A DNA stretch of 29,858 nt, taken from a virus. The notes beneath the pieces are model-generated. The model did not search any database. It had not been told where the DNA came from and was given only the letters and a program-made list of their open reading frames with translations. The stretch spans positions 1 to 29,858 of IMG/VR virus record IMGVR_UViG_3300030388_001013. One strand, given 5' to 3'. The translations under genes and the position numbers were made by a program. Below, one piece after another: positions 8,842 to 17,529 of the stretch. How positions within the stretch are numbered: position 1 is the stretch's first letter; each line of letters opens with the position of its first letter.

Positions 8842-9257
8842 GTACAACAAGTAACACATCAAATGACATTGTATATGTACAAGCAACACAAGAGATTGTC
8901 ACCGGATCAGCAGCTATTCCTGCCGGATCAGCAGGTGTTGATCAAAACGTAGCAACAGATGCCCTAATAACTACTCTGCCAAAGATTGAAGCAGGTGATT
9001 TAGGGTTGACATACCTATTTAGAAATACAGGTGCAGATGGAAACAACACACTTACATTGTCTCCAAATGCAGCCGATGCAATTCATGGAACTATTGCCAA
9101 TGCTGCTGCTGATTCAGTAGCCGGTGGTGTAGTAGATAAAGATTTTATAAACACAAAAGCAACCGCAAACAAAGGTGATTATGTCGTTTTAAGGGCAGTA
9201 GCCTTAACTGAATGGTACATTATCGGTGGTGTAGGTATTTGGGCATCTGAAGCATAA
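8838..9257 (+). CDS. Head decoration-like protein
   Basis: The 139-residue protein directly upstream of the major capsid gene contains LGLTYLFRNTGADGNNTLTL and AVALTEWYIIGGVGIW. Both are recognisable in small proteins that precede capsid genes in Bacteroidetes phages. The composition is Ala/Gly/Thr-rich and beta-rich with no cysteines, fitting a capsid cement or decoration protein. The function is inferred from gene order and fold-like composition. It overlaps the previous stop as ATGA. Confidence 0.65.
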   Translation: MSTTSNTSNDIVYVQATQEIVTGSAAIPAGSAGVDQNVATDALITTLPKIEAGDLGLTYLFRNTGADGNNTLTLSPNAADAIHGTIANAAADSVAGGVVDKDFINTKATANKGDYVVLRAVALTEWYIIGGVGIWASEA

Positions 9258-9282
9258 TTAAAAATTTAAAAATATAAAAAAA

Positions 9283-10236
9283 ATGAATTTAAAAAACATA
9301 CAATTAGGTACAACTACCAACATTACTACTACTTATGCAGGTGAATTTGCAGGTGAATATATCGCTGCTGCTTTGCTTTCAGCAAGTACAATAAATGATG
9401 GTGGTGTAACCGTTAAGCCAAATATTTCTTTTAAAGAAGTAATCAAAAAATTAGATACAGGTTCATTGGTTCAAGATGCCACTTGTGATTTTAATCCTAA
9501 TTCTTCAGTTACTTTAACAGAAGTAATTTTGCAGCCGGATGAATTTAGCGTAAATTTACAACTTTGCAAGCAGGATTTTGTAAGTGATTGGGAAAGTCAA
9601 TCTATGGGGTATGGAATGGCACAAACACTTCCCCCTAAGTTTTCAGATTTTATGATTGCACATGTTGCTGCTGAAGTTGCACAAAAGACTGAAACCACAA
9701 TGTTTCAAGGATTCGCTGCAAACGTTGGTGAATTTAACGGATACGAAACACTTCTAGCAGGTGATGACACAGTTGTAGATGTTGCTGCCGTTGGTGGTGG
9801 TGTTGATGCTGCAAACGTAATCGCTCAATTGTCTAGGGTAGTGGATGCTATTCCTGCAGCACTTTACGGAAAAGAAGATTTATTTCTTTATGTACCTTCT
9901 AGTATTGCAAAGTTTTACGTCCAAGCATTGGGTGGATTTGCAGCAGCAGGTTTAGGTGCAAATGGTGTGAACAACATGGGTACACAATGGTGGAATAACG
10001 GAAGTTTGACTGTTAACGGAGTGAAGATTTTTGTTTCTCCGGGACTTGCTAATAACAAGATGATAGCAGCGACAAGAAGCAACTTGTTTTTTGGAACTGG
10101 TTTACTAAATAATTTACAAGAATTACGCATTATTGACATGTCAGAAATTGACGGAAGCCAAAATGTACGATTTGTAATGCGTTATACCGCAGGTGTAGCC
10201 GTGGGAATTGGTTCTGATGTTGTTTTTTATTCGTAA
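9283..10236 (+). CDS. Major capsid protein (HK97-fold type)
   Basis: A 317-residue protein with the features of the Bacteroidetes phage major capsid family. The N-terminus is MNLKNIQLGTTTNITTTYAG, followed by the FCEYIA-like region FAGEYIAAALLS, and LCKQDFVSDWESQSMG. A long central helix-rich part carries TETTMFQGF, then KEDLFLYVPSSIAKFY, VNGVKIFVSPGL and FVMRYTAGVAVG near the end. It would form the icosahedral head shell. Gene order (protease, scaffold, decoration, then this gene, followed by a strong terminator) supports the call. Direct similarity to a named phage cannot be tested here. Confidence 0.88.
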   Translation: MNLKNIQLGTTTNITTTYAGEFAGEYIAAALLSASTINDGGVTVKPNISFKEVIKKLDTGSLVQDATCDFNPNSSVTLTEVILQPDEFSVNLQLCKQDFVSDWESQSMGYGMAQTLPPKFSDFMIAHVAAEVAQKTETTMFQGFAANVGEFNGYETLLAGDDTVVDVAAVGGGVDAANVIAQLSRVVDAIPAALYGKEDLFLYVPSSIAKFYVQALGGFAAAGLGANGVNNMGTQWWNNGSLTVNGVKIFVSPGLANNKMIAATRSNLFFGTGLLNNLQELRIIDMSEIDGSQNVRFVMRYTAGVAVGIGSDVVFYS

Positions 10237-10255
10237 TAAATTTTAACCATAAACA

Positions 10256-10290
10256 AGGGGTAGGTGGAAATGTCTATCTACCCCTTTTTT
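10256..10290 (+). terminator. Strong intrinsic terminator after the capsid gene
   Basis: A 12-bp stem (10256-10267 with 10274-10285, two G-U pairs) around the loop AAATGT is followed by a run of T ending at 10290. It ends the capsid operon. The tail tube gene just downstream lacks its own late element, so partial read-through is likely. Confidence 0.9.
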
Positions 10291-10307
10291 ATTAAAACAA
10301 AAAAAAT

Positions 10308-10868
10308 ATGGCTTGTAACGTAACCGCAGGAAGAGTACTTCCTTGCAAAGCAGGATTTGGAGGAATTAAGGCTGCTTACTTTTTTGACTTAGATGACTTA
10401 AATGGAACTGATAATGCACCCCCAACATATACGCTTGGGAAGATTACTGCATTAGCATCCGGAGCATCTCCGACAGTGTATGAATATGATGTTAAAAATA
10501 CATCATCATTAGAAACTGCTATAAATAGTTCTAGGGAAACCGGAACGACATTTTATGAGCAGACTCTTAGTTTAACTTTAACCTATCTAGATTCGCCAAC
10601 ACAAGAGCAGATCAAACTGATTGCTTGGGGGCGTCCTAGTGTAGCGGTTGAAGACTATTATGGTAATATGTTCATTGCAGGATTAGAAAATGGAATGGAA
10701 ATGACAGGGGGAACAATTGGAACGGGAACACAACCTTCCGATTTGAGCGGTTTCACTATGACATTGGTAGGGCAAGAAGTTGATCCGGCTACATTCATTA
10801 CACCTGCTTTGATAACTGGAGCAACCCAAGGAACAAAAATTGATCCTACTATTGCGGTATCACCTTAA
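10308..10868 (+). CDS. Major tail (tube) protein
   Basis: A 186-residue protein beginning MACNVTAGRVLPCKAGFGGI, followed by KAAYFFDLDD. This start, the middle NTSSLETAINSSRETGTTFY and QTLSLTLTYL, and the later GNMFIAGLENGMEMTGG and LSGFTMTLVGQE are the pattern of the Bacteroidetes phage tail tube family. Many copies form the tube through which DNA passes. The gene lies between two intrinsic terminators. No late promoter element is visible upstream, so it probably depends on read-through from the capsid operon. Confidence 0.82.
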   Translation: MACNVTAGRVLPCKAGFGGIKAAYFFDLDDLNGTDNAPPTYTLGKITALASGASPTVYEYDVKNTSSLETAINSSRETGTTFYEQTLSLTLTYLDSPTQEQIKLIAWGRPSVAVEDYYGNMFIAGLENGMEMTGGTIGTGTQPSDLSGFTMTLVGQEVDPATFITPALITGATQGTKIDPTIAVSP

Positions 10869-10887
10869 TTAATTATTTTCTTTTAGC

Positions 10888-10921
10888 AAAAGCATCTCTT
10901 AAGAGGGGGTGCTTTTTTTTT
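10888..10921 (+). terminator. Intrinsic terminator after the tail tube gene
   Basis: AAAAGCATCTC pairs imperfectly (G-U pairs, one bulge) with GAGGGGGTGCTTTT across a TTAA loop, and the right arm runs into nine T. It marks the end of the tail tube transcription unit. Confidence 0.85.
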
Positions 10922-10961
10922 GTCTTATTTTCACATTTTTTAACCTTCAAATCTTACATAG

Positions 10962-11123
10962 ATGCAAGAAATACACAACGAAATTCAATTTTTAGAATCA
11001 CAATTAACCGGTAATATGTTTAGTGACATGGAAATAAAAGATAAAATACATAATTTAAAAATGAAAGTAAGCGGTTCTAAACCTTGTTCATCGGAAGTTG
11101 ATTGTGTGGGGTGTGGTTCTTAA
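10962..11123 (+). CDS. Tiny protein with C-terminal cysteine motif
   Basis: The 53-residue ORF (ATG 10962, TAA 11121) begins with a helical MQEIHNEIQFLESQLTGNMF stretch. It ends PCSSEVDCVGCGS, with cysteines at 42, 48 and 51. Small proteins ending in this (D/E)CxGCGS pattern occur near head genes of flavobacterial phages. Function is unknown; metal binding is possible. It lies alone between a terminator and a candidate late promoter, and no promoter of its own is obvious. Confidence 0.65.
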   Translation: MQEIHNEIQFLESQLTGNMFSDMEIKDKIHNLKMKVSGSKPCSSEVDCVGCGS

Positions 11124-11126
11124 AAC

Positions 11127-11156
11127 AAAATCTATCTTTTTTTGCGTTATATAGGT
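11127..11156 (+). promoter_or_regulatory. Candidate phage late promoter, site 3
   Basis: CGTTATATA at 11145-11153 ends 3 nt before the ATG at 11157, and AAAATC at 11127-11132 is exactly 12 nt upstream of the CGT. It follows the tail tube terminator by about 220 bp, as expected for a new operon (portal operon). Confidence 0.62.
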
Positions 11157-11516
11157 ATGATTGTACTAACAACATCAGCAATTGCACAAACATTTAAGGT
11201 AATACCAAGGGATTATTCTTTAACCGCATTTACAATGAGTATAAGAGATGATAGCACAAATGTGACTGTGACATATAATATTACTGGTGCAAGTGTGTCA
11301 GGTAATTATGTTACTTATCAGAATATATTTTCACCCATTTTAGTTGAAAATCATTTTTATGACATGACGCTTTATGTGGGAACAAACATAATTTTTAAGG
11401 ATCGTATATTTTGCACTGATCAAACAATTAATCAAGTTAATAATGATTATTACAAATTAAATGAAGGGCAATTTACAACGGATGATTCTTACAACAATGA
11501 ATATATTGTAACATGA
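11157..11516 (+). CDS. Conserved head-neck region protein of unknown function
   Basis: I place the start at ATG 11157, 3 nt after the late-promoter element, giving 119 residues; an upstream TTG at 11142 lies inside the promoter. The N-terminus MIVLTTSAIAQTFKVIPRDY is a recognisable start of a short protein preceding the portal in Bacteroidetes phages. The rest is beta-rich (FTMSIRDDSTN, DRIFCTDQTINQ). No enzyme motif is seen. It overlaps the portal by ATGA, so it is probably a virion or assembly factor made together with the portal. Confidence 0.65.
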   Translation: MIVLTTSAIAQTFKVIPRDYSLTAFTMSIRDDSTNVTVTYNITGASVSGNYVTYQNIFSPILVENHFYDMTLYVGTNIIFKDRIFCTDQTINQVNNDYYKLNEGQFTTDDSYNNEYIVT

Positions 11517-13693
11517 AAAGAAACAATAAAAACTTACCCAAAGGTGTGACACAACAAGCAAATATTGGTGTGATTAATTTAAGCACATATACTTCACCGG
11601 AAGTAATTGAAGTAAAAAATAAAAGTTGGGTTGATTACGGTAGGGATAATAACTATTTTGGTTTTCTTATTGACCGTTTTATGGGATCACCTACAAATAA
11701 TGCAGCTATTAATGGAATAAGTTCTGCCATTTACGGTAAGGGATTAAACGCAACAAACGCAAATAGAAAACCTGATCAGTATGCTCAAATGGTTTCAATG
11801 TTTGGGAAGAATGTTGTAAGAAAATTGTGTTATGATCTTAAATTAATGGGTCAATGTGCAGCACAAATAATCTATTCTAAGGATAGGAAGAAGATTGTTA
11901 AAGTTGAACACTTTCCAATTGAAACTTTAAGGGCAGAAAAGGCAAATGAAAAGGGTGATATACCTGCTTATTACTATTTTAAAGATTGGGCAAACATTAA
12001 ACCATCAGATGAACCTTTGAGAATACCGGCATTTGGAATGTCAAAAGATAATATTGAAATTTTTTATATAAAGCCATACAAAGCAGGGTTCTACTATTAT
12101 AGTCCAGTTGACTATGCCGGAGGGATTCAATACTGTGAGGCTGAAGAGCAAGTAAGTAACTTTCATATAAACAACATTCGAAATAGTTTTAGTCCCAATA
12201 TGCTTATTAATATGAATAATGGGATTCCAAATCAAGAAGAACGGCAATTACTAGAAAGCAAAATAGCATCTAAGTTTTCGGGAACAAGTAACGCAGGTAA
12301 ATTTATCCTAAGTTTTAATGCAGATAAAGAATCTGCTGCTGATGTGACACCAATTCAATTAAGTGATGCACATAATACTTATCAATTCCTTTCTACTGAA
12401 GCTACACAAAAAATAATGGTATCACATCGCATTGTGTCGCCTATGCTTTTGGGTATTAAAGATAATAGCGGACTAGGAAATAATGCTGAAGAAATAAAAA
12501 CTGCAAGTCTTTTAATGGACAACACTGTAATCCGTCCATTTCAAGAACTTATGATTGATGCATTTGATGAAATACTAGCATATAATAATATTGCGTTAAA
12601 TCTGTATTTTGTCACCTTGCAACCTTTAGAATTTACAGAAGTTGACACAACAATACAAAGCCAAGAAGACGTTGAGGAAGAAACAGGTGTACAAATGTCT
12701 TTGAAAGCCTATCCTTGGGATAAGTGCATAAAAGAACAAACCGCAAAATACGGTGCAACGGCAGCCCCTAAAATTTGTGGGTACATTAAAGAAAACATGG
12801 GAATCAGTTTAAAAGAAATTGATGGAACTGTGGCTTTTGAAACCATAGAAGAAGCTGAAAAAATGGCTGAAATTATGGGTTGTGAGGGACACCATACACA
12901 CATGGAGGATGACAAAGAATGGTTTATGCCTTGTGAATCACATGATGAAGCTGTTGATCTTAAAAAGCCCTGTTATGATGGGTATGAAATGATAGGAATG
13001 AAAACCAAAAACGGTAAAAAAGTTCCTAATTGTGTACCTATAAAAGCAAGTGAAGAGACACCCGAATTAACAGATGAAATGGGTGATGAAATACTTGCTG
13101 AATTAGAAGGTGAAGTTATCACAGATGAGTGGGAACTAGTAGATGAAAGGGATGAAGGAGCAACTGAACCTATAGAAGAATGGGCATCAAAATTAATTAA
13201 ACCCAAAAGATCATTATTTAGAAAATTAGCTGATGAAATTCAAGACACAAGAACAGATGTTTTTAGTGTTTTGGATAAAGGATTATACAAAGTAAGATAT
13301 AAGTATATTAAAAAATCTAGAAAGCCAAACAAAACAGGAAACAAATCTAGAAAATTCTGTGAAAATATGATGGGATTAGCTAAGCAAGGAATCATATATA
13401 GAATTGAATCCATTGACAAGGCTAGTAATAAAGGTGTAAACAAGCAACTAGGACACAAAGGGAAGGCTTACAGCCTATTTAAATTCAAAGGTGGCATCTA
13501 TTGTAGACACGCATGGAAAGAGCAGTTATATAGGCTTAAAAAAGGTACAGAAAAAAGCGATAAACTAAAGGATTACAACAAAGTAAAAAGCGTTCCAAAA
13601 AGCTATAAGCCAAAACCCAAAGGATGGAAAGACGCAGCAATAGCACCGGTAAATATGCCAAATGAAGGAGCATATCCAACTAAAAAGAAATAG
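11513..13693 (+). CDS. Portal protein with long C-terminal extension
   Basis: A 726-residue protein. Residues 1 to about 385 match the flavobacterial portal pattern: KSWVDYGRDNNYFGFLIDRF, LKLMGQCAAQIIYSKD, VSHRIVSPMLLGIKD and a PFQELMIDAFDEIL helix. Portals form the dodecameric DNA channel. From about 395, extra domains follow. The first is PWDKCIKEQ...KICGYIKENM. The second is a His/Cys region with GCEGHHTHMEDD and KPCYDGYEMIGMKTKNGKK, then a conserved Cys in VPNCVPI. An acidic linker follows, then a basic domain (about 580-726) with FKFKGGIYCRHAWKEQLY. These parts are usually seen in neighbouring head proteins, so this is probably a fusion with a minor head protein. Confidence 0.85.
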   Translation: MKRNNKNLPKGVTQQANIGVINLSTYTSPEVIEVKNKSWVDYGRDNNYFGFLIDRFMGSPTNNAAINGISSAIYGKGLNATNANRKPDQYAQMVSMFGKNVVRKLCYDLKLMGQCAAQIIYSKDRKKIVKVEHFPIETLRAEKANEKGDIPAYYYFKDWANIKPSDEPLRIPAFGMSKDNIEIFYIKPYKAGFYYYSPVDYAGGIQYCEAEEQVSNFHINNIRNSFSPNMLINMNNGIPNQEERQLLESKIASKFSGTSNAGKFILSFNADKESAADVTPIQLSDAHNTYQFLSTEATQKIMVSHRIVSPMLLGIKDNSGLGNNAEEIKTASLLMDNTVIRPFQELMIDAFDEILAYNNIALNLYFVTLQPLEFTEVDTTIQSQEDVEEETGVQMSLKAYPWDKCIKEQTAKYGATAAPKICGYIKENMGISLKEIDGTVAFETIEEAEKMAEIMGCEGHHTHMEDDKEWFMPCESHDEAVDLKKPCYDGYEMIGMKTKNGKKVPNCVPIKASEETPELTDEMGDEILAELEGEVITDEWELVDERDEGATEPIEEWASKLIKPKRSLFRKLADEIQDTRTDVFSVLDKGLYKVRYKYIKKSRKPNKTGNKSRKFCENMMGLAKQGIIYRIESIDKASNKGVNKQLGHKGKAYSLFKFKGGIYCRHAWKEQLYRLKKGTEKSDKLKDYNKVKSVPKSYKPKPKGWKDAAIAPVNMPNEGAYPTKKK

Positions 13694-13696
13694 AAA

Positions 13697-14209
13697 ATGG
13701 CAACAGTATTATTCATAAATCGAACCGACTTAGTCAGAAATTCTATCTTAGATGGCAATGTTGACACAGATAAATTTATACAATTTATAAAAATTAGCCA
13801 ACAGATAAACATTCAAAATTATTTAGGCTCAAAATTGTACGATAAATTTACAACCATAATAGGAAATGGAGACATAGACACTGCCCCCTTTGCTGATTAT
13901 AAACTTCTTTTACAAGATTTTATTCAACCCACATTAATTTGGTTTGCCCAAGTGGATTATCTTCCATTTGCTGCTTACCAAGTAAAGAATGGGGGGGTGT
14001 TTAAGCATACTTCTGAAAACGCTGAAACGGTTAGTAAAACAGAAGTGGACTATCTAGTGGAAAAAGCAAGAACACACGCTGAGTGGTACGCTAGAAGGTT
14101 TATAGACCACATGTGTTTTAATCAGTCAAAGTTTCCCGAATACACCACAAACACAAATGATGATATTTACCCCAGTTATGACGCAACTTTTAACGGATGG
14201 GTTCTGTGA
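13697..14209 (+). CDS. Head-tail adaptor, DUF6712-like
   Basis: The 170-residue protein starts 3 nt after the portal stop. It contains TDLVRNSILDGNVDTDKF, then ISQQINIQNYLGSKLYDKF, a helical middle and SENAETVSKTEVDYLVEKAR, followed by AEWYARRFIDHM. This pattern fits the DUF6712/gp6-like connector family of Bacteroidetes phages, which forms the ring between portal and tail. Position right after the portal agrees. The call rests on pattern and context. Confidence 0.75.
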   Translation: MATVLFINRTDLVRNSILDGNVDTDKFIQFIKISQQINIQNYLGSKLYDKFTTIIGNGDIDTAPFADYKLLLQDFIQPTLIWFAQVDYLPFAAYQVKNGGVFKHTSENAETVSKTEVDYLVEKARTHAEWYARRFIDHMCFNQSKFPEYTTNTNDDIYPSYDATFNGWVL

Positions 14210-14272
14210 ATTACAAACCGAAGGAAGAAAACATTAAAAAATTAAAAAGGTTTTTACTAAAACTAAAAAAGA

Positions 14273-16573
14273 ATGGCTAGTTTATTTAATCAACAAATAT
14301 CAGCAACATATCAAGGGTTATTAAAAACCACAAGTAATGGGATTATAACATCATCACTTGCACAAATTACAGATGGAAGTGGTAATGGTTCTCCTTTATC
14401 TATAAGTACTACAGAGATTCAATTTAATACAGGTTCTAATACTTTTAAATTTCCTACCACAAGGGGGGCAAGTGGACAGATTTTAAAACTAGCAGATGCA
14501 AATGGAACTTTAGATTGGGTTGCTGATAGTGCTGCAAGTACATTAAATTTTTCGGGCAGCACAAGTGGGACAGGATCAATTGCTTTAAATACTCAAACTT
14601 TAGCTTTTTTAGGCACTGCAAATCAAATAACTGCAATTGCAGGTTCACAAGCTATAACTTTTGCTTTTCCTAGTGGTGGGGTTATTTTACCTAATGGTTC
14701 AGTGGCTACCACACAAAGTGCTAGTGATAATTCTACAAAAATAGCAACAACTGCCTATGTTACAACCGCCGTTGCTTCAAGTGGATCGGGGAATGTAACT
14801 TGTAGTGGAACAACTGTTACAAATAGGGTTGCAGTTTGGAATAACACTACAAAAGATTTAAAAACCACATCTTCAATCTATAATGAAAATAGTAATATAC
14901 TATTAGTACAACCTTCAGCAAATGGAACTGATAAATTTAATTATATAATAGGTGGGGCATTTGCTATTAATGAAAATGATTTTGGCACTCAAAATACAGG
15001 ATTTGGACACGCAGTTTTAAATGGGGCAGATTTAACGGGAGGTAGCAACGCTTCCTTTGGAATGCAATCTCAAACCGCACTTACAACGGGATCACACAAC
15101 ACATCTATTGGTTCTTTTGCAATGTATGATAATAGAAGCGGAGATTACAATGTTGGTTTAGGTGCTAAAACAATGTTTAACCAAAGAATTTCTAATAACA
15201 ATGTTTCAATAGGTTACGATTCTATGGATGGTGTTACTGCATCACAAACCGCAGCAAGTAATAATAATGTTGCAATAGGATACGAATCATTACACATCAT
15301 TGAAGGAGGAGATAATAATACAGTATTAGGTTATCAGTCGGGTTCTGCAATAACAACGGGTTCAAAAAATGTAATAATAGGCTCTAATACGGGTAGTACA
15401 ATAGCCGCATCTAACAACAATATTATCCTTTCAGATGGTGATGGGAATAATAGAATCCAAGTTGATAGTGTTGGTAATGTGGGAATTGGAACTTTATCAC
15501 CCTCGGGTTATCTTGGAGATGGTAGTGGTATGGGAATTTATGGTGGAACTACAAGAACTACTTTATCTATAATTAGTGACACGTTTAGTAGTTTATATTT
15601 CAGTAAAGGAGATGGAACTAGTGGTAATGCAGGTGCTAATGCTTATCAAGGTTATATAGATTATCAACATTCGAATAATTCGTTACAATTTGGAACGTCT
15701 CAAGGAGAACGTATGCGCATCGCAGCGGGGGGTGATGTGGGTATTGGAACTAGTCCGGCAAATGGAAAACTTGAAATAAAAACAGCAAATGCTATTGCGT
15801 ATACACCCACGTCATATATAGATAATACAAGTATTAGATTAGTAACGGGAGGCGCTGCGGCTGAAGATAAAACCACGGGAATTTCAATGGCAGTAGGTGG
15901 AGATGCTGAAGCATATATAGGAGTAGTGCAAAATTCGGGTGGAAAAGGTGATATTGTTTTTCAGTCTCACATTACAGGTGGAACATATTCCGAAAAAATG
16001 CGCATTACTTCGAAAGGTACTTTACTTAATACTGCAAATTCCAATAATGGATCAAATGCTATTTTTAAAAATAATTCATCTACAACTCCTTATGGAATTT
16101 CTGTTGAATTACCTAATGGAAGTTCCGATGATACTAGGTATCTTTTTTATGGTGGACTTGCATCAAATGCCCCTAGATTTAAAGTAAGTACATCGGGAAA
16201 AATATATGCAGTAAACACAACTGTACAATCAATATCAGATATAAGATTTAAAGAAAACATAAGAGATTTAGACACAGGTTTAAGTGAAATTTTACAATTA
16301 AAACCTAGATTATTTGATTGGAAAAAGGGTAAAGGAATGGATACAAAAGATTCCGTTGGTTTTATTGCTCAAGAAATAGAAGAAATTTTACCAAAACTTG
16401 TAGATGATAATTGGAGCGAAGACGGACTTGATGAAAAAGGGGCAGTTATTGAAGGAGTAAAATATAAAACGGTAGGGCAAGGGGGATTAATTCCAACCCT
16501 AGTAAAAGCAATCCAAGAACAACAAACCATTATAGCAGATTTAAAAACAAGAATTGAAAAATTAGAATTATGA
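14273..16573 (+). CDS. Tail fibre with YadA-like repeats and S74 self-cleaving chaperone
   Basis: A 766-residue fibre. The N-terminus (LFNQQISATYQGLLKTTSNG) is the virion-attachment type of Bacteroidetes phages. Residues about 250-380 carry repeats such as NTSIGSFAM, NNVAIGYESL, NTVLGYQSG and NVIIGSNTG, like trimeric YadA head repeats. The C-terminus is an intramolecular chaperone (peptidase S74): SDIRFKENI with the Ser655/Lys660 dyad, then VGFIAQEIEEILP and a final coiled coil. Cleavage before Asp656 would release about 111 residues after trimer folding. It likely binds the host surface. The next gene overlaps by ATGA. Confidence 0.88.
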   Translation: MASLFNQQISATYQGLLKTTSNGIITSSLAQITDGSGNGSPLSISTTEIQFNTGSNTFKFPTTRGASGQILKLADANGTLDWVADSAASTLNFSGSTSGTGSIALNTQTLAFLGTANQITAIAGSQAITFAFPSGGVILPNGSVATTQSASDNSTKIATTAYVTTAVASSGSGNVTCSGTTVTNRVAVWNNTTKDLKTTSSIYNENSNILLVQPSANGTDKFNYIIGGAFAINENDFGTQNTGFGHAVLNGADLTGGSNASFGMQSQTALTTGSHNTSIGSFAMYDNRSGDYNVGLGAKTMFNQRISNNNVSIGYDSMDGVTASQTAASNNNVAIGYESLHIIEGGDNNTVLGYQSGSAITTGSKNVIIGSNTGSTIAASNNNIILSDGDGNNRIQVDSVGNVGIGTLSPSGYLGDGSGMGIYGGTTRTTLSIISDTFSSLYFSKGDGTSGNAGANAYQGYIDYQHSNNSLQFGTSQGERMRIAAGGDVGIGTSPANGKLEIKTANAIAYTPTSYIDNTSIRLVTGGAAAEDKTTGISMAVGGDAEAYIGVVQNSGGKGDIVFQSHITGGTYSEKMRITSKGTLLNTANSNNGSNAIFKNNSSTTPYGISVELPNGSSDDTRYLFYGGLASNAPRFKVSTSGKIYAVNTTVQSISDIRFKENIRDLDTGLSEILQLKPRLFDWKKGKGMDTKDSVGFIAQEIEEILPKLVDDNWSEDGLDEKGAVIEGVKYKTVGQGGLIPTLVKAIQEQQTIIADLKTRIEKLEL

Positions 16574-16830
16574 AACAAATAGAACCAATAGATGTATGGC
16601 AGAATGGTACAACGAAAACTGCGGTAAAATTACAGGCACAAGGTACAAATGTGACTTTAGGAAGTAGTGCCTCTTTTTATTGGCAATTGCTAACAGAAGA
16701 AGGGCATCAAGTTTCACAAGGTAACCTAGGAATTAGTGGGGAGCAATACACTGCTTGGGGTGCTGATGATAATTACATTTACGCTATTATAGCAGAAGAT
16801 TTGAATTTAACATTAGTTTCTGAAGATTAA
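16570..16830 (+). CDS. Small fibre-associated protein
   Basis: An 86-residue protein overlapping the fibre stop (ATGA). The N-terminus MKQIEPIDVWQNGTTKTAVK and the later SFYWQLLTEEGHQVSQGNL and EQYTAWGADDNYIY are a pattern I know from small genes next to tail fibres in flavobacterial phages. It may be a fibre-tip or assembly factor. No enzyme motif is present, and the precise role is unknown. Confidence 0.65.
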   Translation: MKQIEPIDVWQNGTTKTAVKLQAQGTNVTLGSSASFYWQLLTEEGHQVSQGNLGISGEQYTAWGADDNYIYAIIAEDLNLTLVSED

Positions 16831-16850
16831 TTACCTTTGGAAAAAAAACT

Positions 16851-17087
16851 ATGAAAATTACAGAAGAAGAATTAAAAACAGTACAAGAGCAAGAAGGTTC
16901 TAAAAACAAAATAGGTTTAGAAATAGGTGCTTTAGAATTAAGAAAGCATAAACTACTTGGTTTATTAGATGATTTGCTTGAAAAACAGGAAATTACTTTT
17001 GAAGATATACAAGAAAATTATGGAAAAATCAACATTAACCTTGAAACAGGAGAGTACGAAGAAATTAAGGAAGAAGAAACTAAGTAA
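16851..17087 (+). CDS. Short coiled-coil protein
   Basis: A 78-residue, acidic, mainly helical protein. The heptad-like stretch GLEIGALELRKHKLLGLLDD is followed by an acidic tail (INLETGEYEEIKEEETK). It begins 20 nt after the previous stop, preceded by an A-rich leader. Similar short coiled-coil genes sit between fibre and lysis genes in related phages. Function is unknown. Its last 68 nt overlap the longest plausible form of the endolysin gene. Confidence 0.6.
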   Translation: MKITEEELKTVQEQEGSKNKIGLEIGALELRKHKLLGLLDDLLEKQEITFEDIQENYGKININLETGEYEEIKEEETK

Positions 17088-17529
17088 AAACATTAGTTAT
17101 TCTGAAGGAATACATTCTGAAACTGCTAAAAAGTTGGGAATTAGCAATGAACCAACTGAAGAGCATTATGAAAATATGCTAGTTACTGCGGATAGGTTAT
17201 TTCAGCCACTTAGGGATTGGTGTGGGCATCCTATTAAGATAAATAGTATGTACAGATCATTAGATTTAAACAAAGCAATAGGAGGCTCTAAAACCAGTCA
17301 ACACGCATTTGGACAAGCATTAGATTTAGACACATTAGGAGAAAAATCAAATGCAGATTTATTTAATTGGGTATCTAAAAATATTAATTTTGATCAATTG
17401 ATTTGGGAATTTGGAACAAATGAAGAACCGAATTGGATTCATATTTCTTTTTTAAGTGAAAAAGAGAATAGAAACCAAAAACTAAAGGCAACAAATCACC
17501 GGGGAAAAACAAGATATTCATTAATCTAA
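17020..17529 (+). CDS. M15-family peptidase, probable endolysin
   Basis: The M15_3-type zinc peptidase signature is clear. SQHAFGQALDLD gives zinc ligands His95 and Asp102 (HxxGxAxD), and NWIHISF gives His141. INSMYRSLDLNKAIGG precedes the first motif, as usual. Such enzymes cut peptidoglycan peptides for lysis. The start is uncertain: family members begin near LSKNISYSEGIHSETA (residue 21), but no ATG/GTG/TTG lies there. The nearest in-frame ATG is 17020, which overlaps the previous gene by 68 nt and adds a basic stretch. It is followed by small genes and two membrane proteins, which fits a lysis cassette. Confidence 0.8.
   Translation: MEKSTLTLKQESTKKLRKKKLSKNISYSEGIHSETAKKLGISNEPTEEHYENMLVTADRLFQPLRDWCGHPIKINSMYRSLDLNKAIGGSKTSQHAFGQALDLDTLGEKSNADLFNWVSKNINFDQLIWEFGTNEEPNWIHISFLSEKENRNQKLKATNHRGKTRYSLI

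Noticed and set aside
15939-16187. Second + frame inside the tail fibre gene
   Set aside because: It sits entirely in the fibre gene in another frame, has a Leu/Ile/Met-rich unlikely composition and no promoter or coupling.
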